DNA from: Choristocarpus tenellus KU-1152
Taxonomy: Eukaryota; Phaeophyceae
NCBI GenBank assembly: GCA_964200185.2
Contig: CAXNAD020000072.1
Span: 1-32,287 of the forward strand
Reading direction: 5' to 3'
DNA: 32,287 nucleotides
The position numbers and the translations under genes were made by a program. This document shows, piece after piece, positions 1-10,900 of this stretch. The notes beneath the pieces are model-generated. The model was not told the origin of the DNA. It worked only from the letters and a program-made list of their open reading frames with translations, and made no database searches. Within the stretch, counting starts at the first letter, position 1. Each line of letters begins with the position of its first letter.

Positions 1-29
1 GGAGTTGAGTTGTGCTTTTCTCCCCCGCG

Positions 30-93
30 GGGGGCCCCCCCCCGGTTGTCCCCCCCCCCCGGGGGGAAAAGGGGGGGGGGGGGGGGGGGGGGG
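30..93. repeat. G/C homopolymer tracts at the left edge
   Basis: Runs of C and G up to about 21 bases with few other letters, followed by a C20 run at 219-238 and a T run near 286-298. They may be real mononucleotide tracts or low-quality sequence at a contig end. Confidence 0.8.
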
Positions 94-710
94 TGGTTGT
101 CCATTTGGAGCTAAAATTTTCATGTCACAATTTTTGGGTGATTTGGTTCCATACATTGGATGGATAATGAAAGTGCACCTTTCCTGGTGTTGGTCCAAAT
201 GGACACTTTGGTGAAGACCCCCCCCCCCCCCCCCCCCCCTTTGTTCTTCCCTTATTTAAGAGGCCCCTCGTTCTCCTTTCTTCCTTTTTTTTTTTTTTAT
301 TTTCTACATTTTTTACATTTTTTGCTTCCTCTGCTATACAACCTTTGAATTACTGGTTTGAGAAAATCAAACTTAATATGTAGTATAAAATACAAGAACA
401 CTTTAAATGTAAGAACAACTCCCACTACATAGATGTTTTTGCACTTGAGATGAATTTGTTTTCACCTCTACAGACACAGGAAATTCAAAATGCACATTTC
501 ATCTAACCCCAAATCATGTGATCAGACCAAGTCATACATGTATTTAGAGATCCTACCACTTCTTTTCCAACACATGATTTCTTTGAGTGAGATTTCGTTC
601 TGTATTTCACAAAAAAATACTCCTTGAAATGGTTCAGTCATAAAGAGTAGGGGGTCGGAGAAAGGAGAGTTGAGCAAATAACCCTAACCCTAACCCATAA
701 AGCAAATGTC

Positions 711-811
711 CTATCCTAGAACTTGTGGTACATTGTAAGGAGCAACATGCCTGGAGCAATCTTCTGAGATCATTCCCCAGAGGATGAACCACAGAGAGTC
801 AATTGTTAGGC
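711..811 (-). CDS. Candidate exon ending in a stop (TIDSLWFILWGMISEDC)
   Basis: The acceptor is TTATTGCAAG with CCCTAACCC-type sequence just upstream; a TAG stop lies at 711-713. The peptide includes LTIDSLWFILWGMISEDC, which has a plausible helical pattern. It does not match the HECT C-terminus well enough to call it the gene's end. It is too short and too weakly supported to rely on. Confidence 0.22.
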
Positions 812-1199
812 CTTGCAATAATGTGTAATTATTAGGGTTAGGGTTATTCAAAGGCGGGACAGTCAAAGCGGAGAGTAAAAAAATGTCCAACAGAACTTCG
901 AAATGGTATATCTGAGGCCCATCTCTATCCTGCCCCCCTCCCTCCCCTAGTCTATGAGCTAAATGTGTAGGGTAGGTGAAGTGCTGTACAGACCTTAAAA
1001 AAACACAATGATGGGACAAGAGGACCTACAATGCATATAATGCATAGCAGTCTTCCAGCATGGCTGGATTTCTCACCCATTGAATAATGGATAGATTCCT
1101 ATTTCTTGTGCTTTGAAAGAAGGCAGTATCAAGGAAGAAGGGACAAGGCTTAGGGGAAGGGGAGCAGAGACATGAGGAGTATATCTATGTAGACAATAC

Positions 1200-1311
1200 T
1201 AGATCCTCTGAGCCTCCATTGTCCCCCTGCCCCTCCCCCTTGAGAGGGATGTCAAGTTGTTCAAGTGGAAATCACTGTAGGCAATGTAGAACAAGTTGAT
1301 TATGAAGGGCA
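1200..1311 (-). CDS. Candidate HECT N-lobe exon (PFIINLFYIAYSDFHLNNLTSL)
   Basis: About 37 codons, phase 1 in; acceptor CCCTACAAG, possible donor ATCTA|GTATTG. PFIINLFYIAYSDFHLNNL could correspond to the family's DLPLS..FYK.LLG..L...DL. The similarity is loose, and the expected FLG..(A)KA..D.R segment before it was not found with confidence; a weak in-frame candidate lies around 1396-1433. The exon could be spurious. Confidence 0.3.
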
Positions 1312-1693
1312 CTTGTAGGGATGTACACATGATAAAAATAATCAAAAGTGGTGTGCAAGAACCAGGCAGGTTGCAGCAACACCAAGGTCTACCAAATGAA
1401 GTAAGAAAAATCCTCAAAACGAAGTAGCAGTCACTGTTTATGATTCTAGATACAGGAAAGTGGAACCGTGCAAGTGGTGTACTATAAATAACAGTAAATA
1501 TTTTTTTTATTGATCCCAGTTCACAAAGTCACTTCACCAATCAATGCTTTTGTATCCCTTCTACTGAACACCATGTCACCAGCAGTTTCAAGATCAAGGG
1601 GAGAAGGGTCATGGAGTCAAAACAGAGTTTCAAGTCATTGTCCAGCGACAAAGTAATAGACTGGAACATACACCACAGATATAATTTTTTCAC

Positions 1694-1935
1694 CTGAATC
1701 TTGACAGGATGATTGCATTGTTTGCGCTGTTGGTAGGGTCCAAAGGTTGGGGAAAGAGGCCTTCTCTTCCAACAGATATATAGGCGTTTCCTACATCTGC
1801 CTCCAACTCTGCCCCCACGGGACTCCCGGTCCCTTGACTGACTGGATCGTGCCATTGTTCCTTGGGCATACATTCATCGCCACGCCAAAGACCAAGACCT
1901 CTTCTCAACAACTCCCTGCAGACTAGGCTGTAGAA
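1694..1935 (-). CDS. Exon: HECT N-lobe, FYSLVCRELLRRGLGLWRGDE ... GLFPQPL
   Basis: 80 codons plus 2 bases, phase 0 in and 2 out; acceptor TTGGGCCAG, donor TTCAG|GTGAAA. FYSLVCRELLRRGLGLWRGD is almost the family consensus FY.LVS.ELQ...LGLWRG. GREGLFPQPLDP and IILSRFR follow, at the positions of GLFP.P and (V)...F(R/K)FLG. This part of the HECT N-lobe contributes to E2 docking; the catalytic cysteine is in the later C-lobe, which is not identified here. The next exon should begin with one base completing R/S and then FLG. Confidence 0.95.
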
Positions 1936-4900
1936 CTGGCCCAAAACAGAACAAGACAGCATGGAGACAATCCACAGGATTATTCATAGAAATATATCAT
2001 AATAAACCAAGTAGGAGTTAGCTTTGGCGTTATGGTAATGATAACAGTGTGGGTTCTGAATACCTTAAAAATATTTTGAAAGAGAAGTGCCCTTGGAAGA
2101 AGTGTATACCAATCTTGACCTTTTTTTCCTTCATGTTACAATACAACGTTTCTGATAAAGTGTTTGTGATACGATGGATTTACCTTGTAACAATATTATG
2201 GCAATTTCCTTGATACTGTAGTCCTGCAAAACTGACTGGCACTTTTTGAATGGTTTCAATTGCCAGCATTGACAATTTTTCACCCTTTCTCATAGTATGG
2301 TGACTCACCATTGAACTACTGAGGAAATACACCACGACCTTTGTTGTGATGTGGACACCTCAAACGATCTCCTCTTATGGACTCGCGGACAGTCCCTGTC
2401 AATCTACAACTCTTTGTATCTCTGCATAAGTACTGTCTCAGGTTGTGATCATTTGATACACTCTTATTCCAGTCATATATGGTAGCCTGTTAGACCAATC
2501 CATTGTTGCTATATTCGCACCTCAAGTGTGGGCCCAGTACCGTGACCTGTCTCTCCCTCAAACTCCACCAGTAGCATGGACTCCATGTCAGCAAGAGTCT
2601 GGAAAACACAATTGTGATGTGTGGGGTATAACTTGTAATCTTCCCATAGAGATCCCAACTCTCAACAGATGAACCAATGTTGAAAAGGATACCAACAAAC
2701 ACCCATGTACTTGAATCGTCGCCTTTCAAATGTGATCGTGAGATACTACTGTAGTCTTTTGCATATGAAACAAGACACACAAATTGAAAATGATGCTCAG
2801 ATCAAAAGGGTACAGATTGAAACAAACAATACTTTTGTCTAACAATTCACAGCGGCTAACAACCTTGGCCTGCACAGCCAGGTATGATTACAGACCACTC
2901 CATTTGGTTCAACCACAAAGCACAAGTTTCAAGTTTTCACACAACTCCCCCCACAACACCAGAGAGGAACAAACCAAAGCCCACGGAGGGGAAAACAATA
3001 GAGAGCCCGTCCCCTCTCCCTGATATTTCACGAACCTGACGTCGAGCAATTCTAGGAATATCTTCCCCTCCTACGCCTCCCCTATCTCCTCTATGACTCG
3101 AGCTTCTACCAGCCTCAGACCCAGCCCCAGCACCACTGCTCCCCTTCTCGGCAAGGAGCAAATCCTTCTTTGTTACTCTGTAAAGTCCACCTTCACCTTC
3201 CACATCCATTGCATCATCGCCACCACCTCCATTAGCCCCTCCCCCCCACCCCCCAGATTCCACCTCACCACTACTTTCCTCATCTTCAGACATTTCATCA
3301 CCTTCAGATGCCCCCTCGCCCCTCTCTAATCCGGTCACTCCTTCCTCTTCATCCTCATCTGCCCTACTGTCCAAGATATCCTCAGAATCCAGTTGAACAT
3401 CTACATCATTGTCGTCCTCATCCGAGCCCTCCTCTCCTTCCCCGTCCCCACTCCCCTCGTTCTCTTTGCTATCCTCATCTCCACCGTCCACCTTCACCTC
3501 CTGCTCCTCCAAAATTTGTTCCTCACCTCTCTCCCTCCCTCCCCCTCCAACATCCCAATCCTCATCTTCCTCTTCCTCTCCACTCTGGTCAGATTCCTCA
3601 GCCAATATACCTTCACACCTGCTCCTTAGCACCATCATTGAACTCCCCCCACCACATGCATTACTTCGTCTACCCTGACCACTGCTGCCTGCAGGAGGCA
3701 ACATCTTCCTATCAGTCTTCTCACCCTGCCTTCTGGTGCCCTCCCTTGCCCCTGCAAAAGATCGTGATCTTCCTGCACCAGCACTGGTTCCAACATCATC
3801 CCTTGTCCCAGCACCTGAGCTTGATTGGGACTCATCCCCTGGCCTGTCTGACCTTGTAAGGACAGGAGCGGGGGGGGAACCAGATCTTTGGGTAGGGAGG
3901 GAGGTCCTGGGATCGGCAGACCTCACCGCAGTGGGATCGCCCTTGACAAGGAGAGTGAAAAGAAATTCTGCCATGTCTAATATGGCATCTCTCGATAAAA
4001 GCACCTATTGTAGATTTTTTGGGATCAGAGTTAACGATTTGGGGGGTAGAATGGGGAAGGGGTTGCATAGTATCAAGAGCAAGGCTGCACTATTTCCTGA
4101 CATAAATGTTCTACTTTCAAAGGTACTGGAGATACAGATTCTACTACACATTCTACTCCAGGTAAATGTTCTATACTACACAGTGTTACTTATTGGCAAG
4201 AATTTAGGAACCTCAGGAATTTGGGAACCTCTATACCACTGTCACTCTTGTATAGCAGTGAAGTATGGTACCAATACAAAGCCAAGGTGGACTATCATCC
4301 TGCGACATTCCCCTTATGGTCTTCCAAGTTGTGCAGCACTCTGTTAGGTTAAAGTTCACAAAAGGGCTTTCAGATGATCACACTACTATTATTGTCCTAT
4401 GCCATACATACTCTTTCAGCTGATACAACTTGAGTTAAGTGGAGGGATAGACTTGCTAAGTACTCCAAGCAAAGTAAGCTGTGTAGAGGAATCATCAATT
4501 TTGAGATATACAACACAACAGCAGGTAACACAAACACATGTTCTTGATGCAATGCAGTTAAGATTCACTAGGCACAAGTTTTTGGGGGTATGCCCCCTCA
4601 ACTGGTATTAAGGACATGTCATCTTGAGAATGAGTACTAGCATGGGTGAAAAATCAAAGGGGACTCTACGCACTGGAAACATATGATGCACAGGGTTGTC
4701 GGGAGGTTTAGACAGATCTAAAGACAGCTCTGTGAGAAAGGTCGACACTAATAGTTCTTACCATTGATGCCCAGACCAAAGGCAAATGTTCACATAGTGC
4801 CATAGTCGAGAGATGGTTCAAGGAGGACAAAGTCGACTCCACATCCAAAACAAGGTTAAGTATGCAATGTACTTGATTTTGCCCTTGTATGCTAGTGCAT

Positions 4901-7900
4901 GCTTCTCGATAAAAAACACAACATAAAAAAATCACCTGGTTCTTGATAGTGCAATACACTCACCCAGATAACAAGGGGCTCACTGTCTCATCTTGAACGC
5001 TAGAATTAAAAAAATGAACATCGACCCTTGAAGCACTTGTGCTTCCTCTATACATTAGTATCTTACGCCCTAAAACTTACACAAGAGCATTGTTAACCTA
5101 TAAACCTTTGGAGTGAATGGAGTACTATGTGCTACTTTGAAGCAATGATGACACACCAGAAGTGACAACGAAGGAGATCATACTGAATGACACACACACA
5201 CACACACACAGGAAAGAAACCCCCTTGTGTCCTAACCCTCAGAAATACTGTAGTGTTACATATTCAGAATCTACTCTCACCGTTAGACGTCCCAACCTTC
5301 CCAGTTGACTTAAGTAATCGGATAATGGTACTGCCACCTCCTGCCTGGGACTGCCTTCAAACAACACATGACGATGGGTCAGGCCATCGGCACCCTGGCC
5401 ATCACCCACCCCCCTACTTTCACTACCCTCTCTGCCTGAAGACGAGGTGTTGTCAGCTTCCTCTACCTTCTTTGCAGCATCCTGTTTTTCTTGCAAGCAA
5501 TCGGCAGTTTCACTTTAGGGTCAAGTCTAGATATTTGTGTAAAATCAAGAAGCATGAGTATACCCTTGGAGAGAAATAAGATAAGGGTGAGACTAAGTTG
5601 GGAGGTAGGAGACAGGTTTAGGGTTACGAGTAGATTGCACATGATGTTATCAATGAAGTCAAGGGTTAGGGAGGGCATTAGGGTAAGGGATGAAGACGAG
5701 GACCCAGAGATTGGATTCTTGCTACCAACAAAACACAGTCAAGTTCATTCAAGTGAACCCTGTCCACAAAGTCTTGGGGAAGTGCATTGTGGGTGGCAAC
5801 TCCAAGCATTGCTGTGTACAAATACATCTATTTTACAAGAATGCAATATTAGAAAATGTTGTTTCCAACATCTTCCGGATTAGTGAAACTGGCAAGAAAA
5901 AAAATAATGTTCTTCAAAATGATACCATGAAGTCATGTATGACTTACAAACTTAGGGTATCTTGGAGTTGTGAAATATCATCACCATATACCTTGGGATT
6001 TTGGCTTGTAGGTGCACTGGACTGGGGCAAGAACATATATTTTCTGGTTTGCCTGTACGTAATGAGAAAATCAACACCTTTATACATAATATTTGACATT
6101 TTGAATGAACAAATCAAAGTTAGCCCTAACCCTAACCCTTGACACCTTCGTGAAAGGAATAGCTATCTTTCTCTGATACAACCAGTAACTTGCCTGAACA
6201 TGTGTTACTGCCCTGGCCATCCCAAATGCAGTTCTCCGCATAAGAGTCAGGCGTGCTTCAAGCGAGAAGAGTCCAGGAAATGTTTCCGTGAGGGCTCTGA
6301 CCCAGGGGGGCATTGCCTGTGCACATACTGTTAATGGGTCCAATGCCTGATGATTTGGCAAAAGAAGACACCATGCAGGCAGGATGAACAGGCGGGGGGG
6401 AAGCGAGGTTATCCTGTAATCTCTTCATATGTTTCTCTTCATTTGTTTCTTAAGTTGAACAAAAATTACTGACAGAAACTCCTCGACCAAATTCTTCTCA
6501 CTTGTGCAATATATACTGTGGGGGAATGAGCTATTTGATAGCCAAATTGATAGGTGGGCCATAAGTTGAGGTAGAGTTGAGGAGTTATTATTCATGCGAA
6601 TTATTTATGAAACAGACAAATTGTTTCAATCTGCTAAAGGTGAAAGCGGGTGATTCTTAATCTGGAGGCCACCTCTCTCAGCATACCACCAAACTGTGAC
6701 CAAAAATGTTAACTAAGAGAAGGGGATAAATATTCTCTTGAGCTACATACGGTTGTGATATATTGTGACACCAGAGAATTGGCATCAGGGAGGTAAGAAT
6801 ATGTAGAAGTATGGATGTTTCACATATTACAAAAATTGGATACAACTTAAGTAAAGGAAGACAAGATATTCAATTTTGAAAATTGCAAAAAACGGAGTTT
6901 TGGAAACTATTCTTTTTTGAAGGTGACACTTCCAGTGCAGCTGCCCCCTAAGAGGCCACTCTCCTACAAATTGCCCCTCGTCTTCACCTGGCGCATGATA
7001 ATCCGTTGTAGACCTTTCACAATGCAATGGCTCCCAATATCCTTGGCTACTGATGGATGGAGGGTTGGAAGGATTGCATCGTTCATGCCAGAGCTCACCA
7101 GCCTAGCAGAAAACCACATAACATCAGACAAAAATGTTTGTTTGGGGGGAGGGGAGTAAGGGGTGGGGGGTGGGGGGGGCTTGGGGAATTGTGCATGCTA
7201 TATAGGGGAGGGACACACACACCTGTTTGTATGTTGTATTTTGTCCTCGGAATATATGTGCCCTGTCTTTGAATCAGGAGGAAAGCACAAATCACAAACG
7301 AAAAATCATAGCTCAAAATTTACCACATACATGAAGAGATAGGTGTTCTGTTCCATGTTGGTTGTGTAGAGGGCGAGTATGATGACTCATGCTAAGCAAT
7401 GTTACACCTTACTACACACCAACACCAACTCAAACATTGCTTATCGCCAAACTTGATGCAAGTCCTCCAGCCTCCTCCTAAACCAACCAACTCCTATGAA
7501 TATTGAGACGGAAAAACTTGTATTTCACACTCCAACTCTATGCCCTCCCCCTCCCTCCCCACCCCTCAACAAGAGTGTTTTCTCACCGAGTCCTCACTGA
7601 ACCCCACTCCTCACAAAGTGCCTGCAAAGCTGCCAGGAGACACAGATACACAATCTTCCCTGACCCCGCCCCCCGCCCCAAACCCACTCCAGGTATACCA
7701 CTGTCTCTGCTTGCACCCCATGTTCCTCTACTACTAGCGACGAAAGACTCTGGGTGCCACTGCCCAGATGGGCCACTGTGTAGCCCCAAGTTCAGCAAGC
7801 AAGAGTTGATATACATTAGTCGTGCGTCAAGCGTTGACCACGTGGGTGGAAGCACAACTGGATGGGCAAAAAAAGTGTGGGTTATGTTGGGTCTTCTTGG

Positions 7901-10900
7901 CTCAGCAGCAGCCTGATCCCTGCCACATTCTGGACCAGGAACACCTGCGGTGGTACTAGTGTTTACCCCAAGTCCTGCCTCTGTCCAATTCCTGTGTTGA
8001 TCTGGACCTGATGCCTTGGGCTTAGGTGCCAAAGCTATAGCGAGGGAAGCTCCTTCCTCAGTCATTGCTGCCCCTGCATCCTGTGGCAGTTGATCTTGCC
8101 TTCCCATGGCCCTCCCCTTCTCAGCCCTTGGTCGCACCTCATCATCATGATCTCCAGCTGTAGTCTTGAGATCTGGGTCAGCTTCAGCCACTGTAGGTAC
8201 AGGGTTGTTATGCAACATCTCCTTACACTGAGCGGTGCTTGCGGATGATTCCGGCATTGCCATCACAGGTGCATGTTGCTCAGGACGGGAGTGTCTCTTC
8301 TGAGCCATGGAAAAGTGTAAGGTGACAGTCCGAGACCACTGGCCTTCAGGTACCTCAGTGGAGAGGTGTTGGTTGTTGCCTTTGGACTGTCTGCTTTTGT
8401 AGTGAAATGAAAAATAAAAGAATTCCACCAAAGAGAGAGGTATGGGCTTAGGGTTAGGGTTAGTGTTGTGATACGAATAAAAATCGACACTTGAAATGAA
8501 AAATAAAATAAAATAAAATGCTCTTGTTCAGTTAGGTCAGTTGATGTACAATGATGTCGCCGGGACTGACGTACTTTAAAGGGACAAATAGTCAGGAGAA
8601 AAAAAATGAAACACTTCATGAATGACTATAGCAACTTAAGACATGCTTGAAGATTTTCCTCTGAGACTAGACCATTGTTTTATGTTGGGTTGTTGGATAG
8701 GTGTTGTTGTGCATTGGTATTCAAAAGCTACAGCAAGTTACAAGTCCACACTAGCACAGTGCATAGAACTATCCACATTGAACTTGACATTCCCATTACT
8801 GTCATATTTTGCAAGCTTCACACTTTCAGCACAAGTTGGACCCCATAAAGTACAGCGGACACTACTGAACTCAAGCACCATGATTCACAATGAAATAGAC
8901 TTACTCCCCACTGATATCATCTAAAAACTACGGCAACTACATGAACTCCTTCTCGGTGGGGTTATTGATGTAGGGACCCTGACTGAAAGTTGTGATAGAG
9001 TGGTAGTAATGGGGCCTGTGTGTTCACTTTGCCTGCACTCCTAGACCTCTGACCACCTCCATTTCACCACGTCATGATGTGTGTACCTCTGTGAATTGGA
9101 CATTTTCAGCCTACTTTCCAAAAATCCCCAAATCATTTTGGTCAACTCTGCATGCTCCTGGTTATTAAGACAGAATTTCAATATTTTCACTGAGTGGTCT
9201 CTCCGCTTCCTCTCTCTCTCTCCAACATCTCTTTCCAATATCTCCACATTCTTTGTATAGAAGCCTAACCATCCATAATTTCTTCCCAAGGCTTGAAGGA
9301 AGAACAGAACTGATGAGACTATCGCATGAAGTAATGTGGAGTGGAGGAAGTAATAGATAAGATGACACCACGCAAACATCAATCGGCATGAGAGAGTTGA
9401 GCAGAACGCCACCAGACCCAATAGAGTGCACACAATTCAGGTTGACGTTGTTCAAAGTCTCCACTTGTTCCAACGCACCTGATGAGAATATCAGGCAACC
9501 AATCCCCTGTCCTCCATGCAATCATTATTTTATGCCCCTACATCTTGTCACAGTTGACATACATCATTGCAACTTCCACCGCCATCTCCGTCCCCATCAT
9601 CACTAGTGGGACTTTGTGTTGCAAGTCTAGGTTTGACCCCGAAGGGCTGGACTGGGTAATATGTATACCGTAGATTGTATTGATATTGTAACAAACGCAT
9701 GCTTTCACAAAAATAAAATAAACATGTTCCAGAAAGAAAAGAGAAGCAGAGAGACGCTCTCTGCTTTCAGATTCACACCAAAAACACAAAGGCCATGCAC
9801 AACAAAATAGTCTCGGTAACACCATAGTACGTCATTCAACTGTTGTCACTCACCCCTCCACATCCACTCCACAATGGTTCACCCTCCCAACGCTTGCCAG
9901 CGTGTGCTTATGAAGTAGGACCTGCACTGCCTCAAAGAAAGTCGCACCTGACCGTGACAGCGAATGTTAAATACAACAACAAGAGCAAAAGCAATGGGTT
10001 GTGGTCCAGGTCTCATTTTGGTGGATATGTCCAAACACATTAATATGAGCACGTGGAACCTCAGTGAACAGGTACAAGAACTAAAAAAATGAGTGATTTG
10101 CAATTGACGTCTGTGAAGGCGCATACCTGACCCCACTGTATGTTTCCCAAAGGTAAGTGAGCAGGGGTGGTGGTAAGAAATCAGTAGTTTACAGAAGAAC
10201 ACATTGACACACTCACCTCAAATGAATTCATGCCCCCCTATACTTCCATTACCTCCCTCACCACATGCATATGAGTAAGCTCTTGCTGATGTAGGGAAAT
10301 GCGCAACCCTTCAAAAATGTGTAAAAAAAAATGCCTTGCTTTCATGGGACCTCACAGATGACCATTACCGCCCTCCATGTAATGCAAATCTTACTAACTT
10401 GTTTAAGCACATACAAAAGAGATGTCTCACAACAATGCTCAAAAGCATCACAGCATATTTGTACAACCAACCTTCAGGCACATCTCCCCCAGAGAGGTCC
10501 ACCTCAACAGCAACAGCAGCCCCAGGATGTACTGTTGTAGAATCCGCTGCAGCGCTGCTTTCCCCCGCAGGTGTTGTCCACTTGCACCCTAGTGACCAAC
10601 AAAGCTGGGGGAAACTGTTCAAGACATTGATGCTACTCCTACCACCTTCCCCTCCATCGCCTCCCCCCCCCCCTCCTGCTTTTGCCCCTCTCCCAGGCCG
10701 GTTGCTGCTAGCACCACCACTTCTGGCACTCCTGCTACTTTCACAATTCGATTGTGAAAAAGTAAAACAAAACGTTTAACATGCCCAAAACCAGTAGAGC
10801 ACACCAGAGGAAACAAACAGGTGGCAAAGCGAGAGGGGAGAAGGGTATGAAATATTCACAACGATGAAAAACATTTCATTGGCTGATGGCTCAATGCCGC

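Larger units (their letters stand above)
1..1693 (-). other. Left-edge region, expected to hold further HECT exons
   Basis: Apart from two weak candidates (1200-1311 and 711-811), no exon is convincing here, although the HECT domain must continue. The text is AT-rich with homopolymer runs and telomere-like arrays at 681-697 and 832-846. If the candidates are wrong, the remaining exons lie beyond the left edge. Confidence 0.5.

Noticed and set aside
1541-1660. Minus text reading LHDPSPLDLETAGDMVFSRR as the next HECT exon
   Set aside because: Needs a phase that the preceding donor does not give, and two in-frame stops lie just upstream.
3308-3859. 183-codon plus-strand Pro/Ser-rich frame
   Set aside because: Antisense shadow of the acidic exon; Glu/Asp/Gly codons read backwards give Ser/Pro/Leu.
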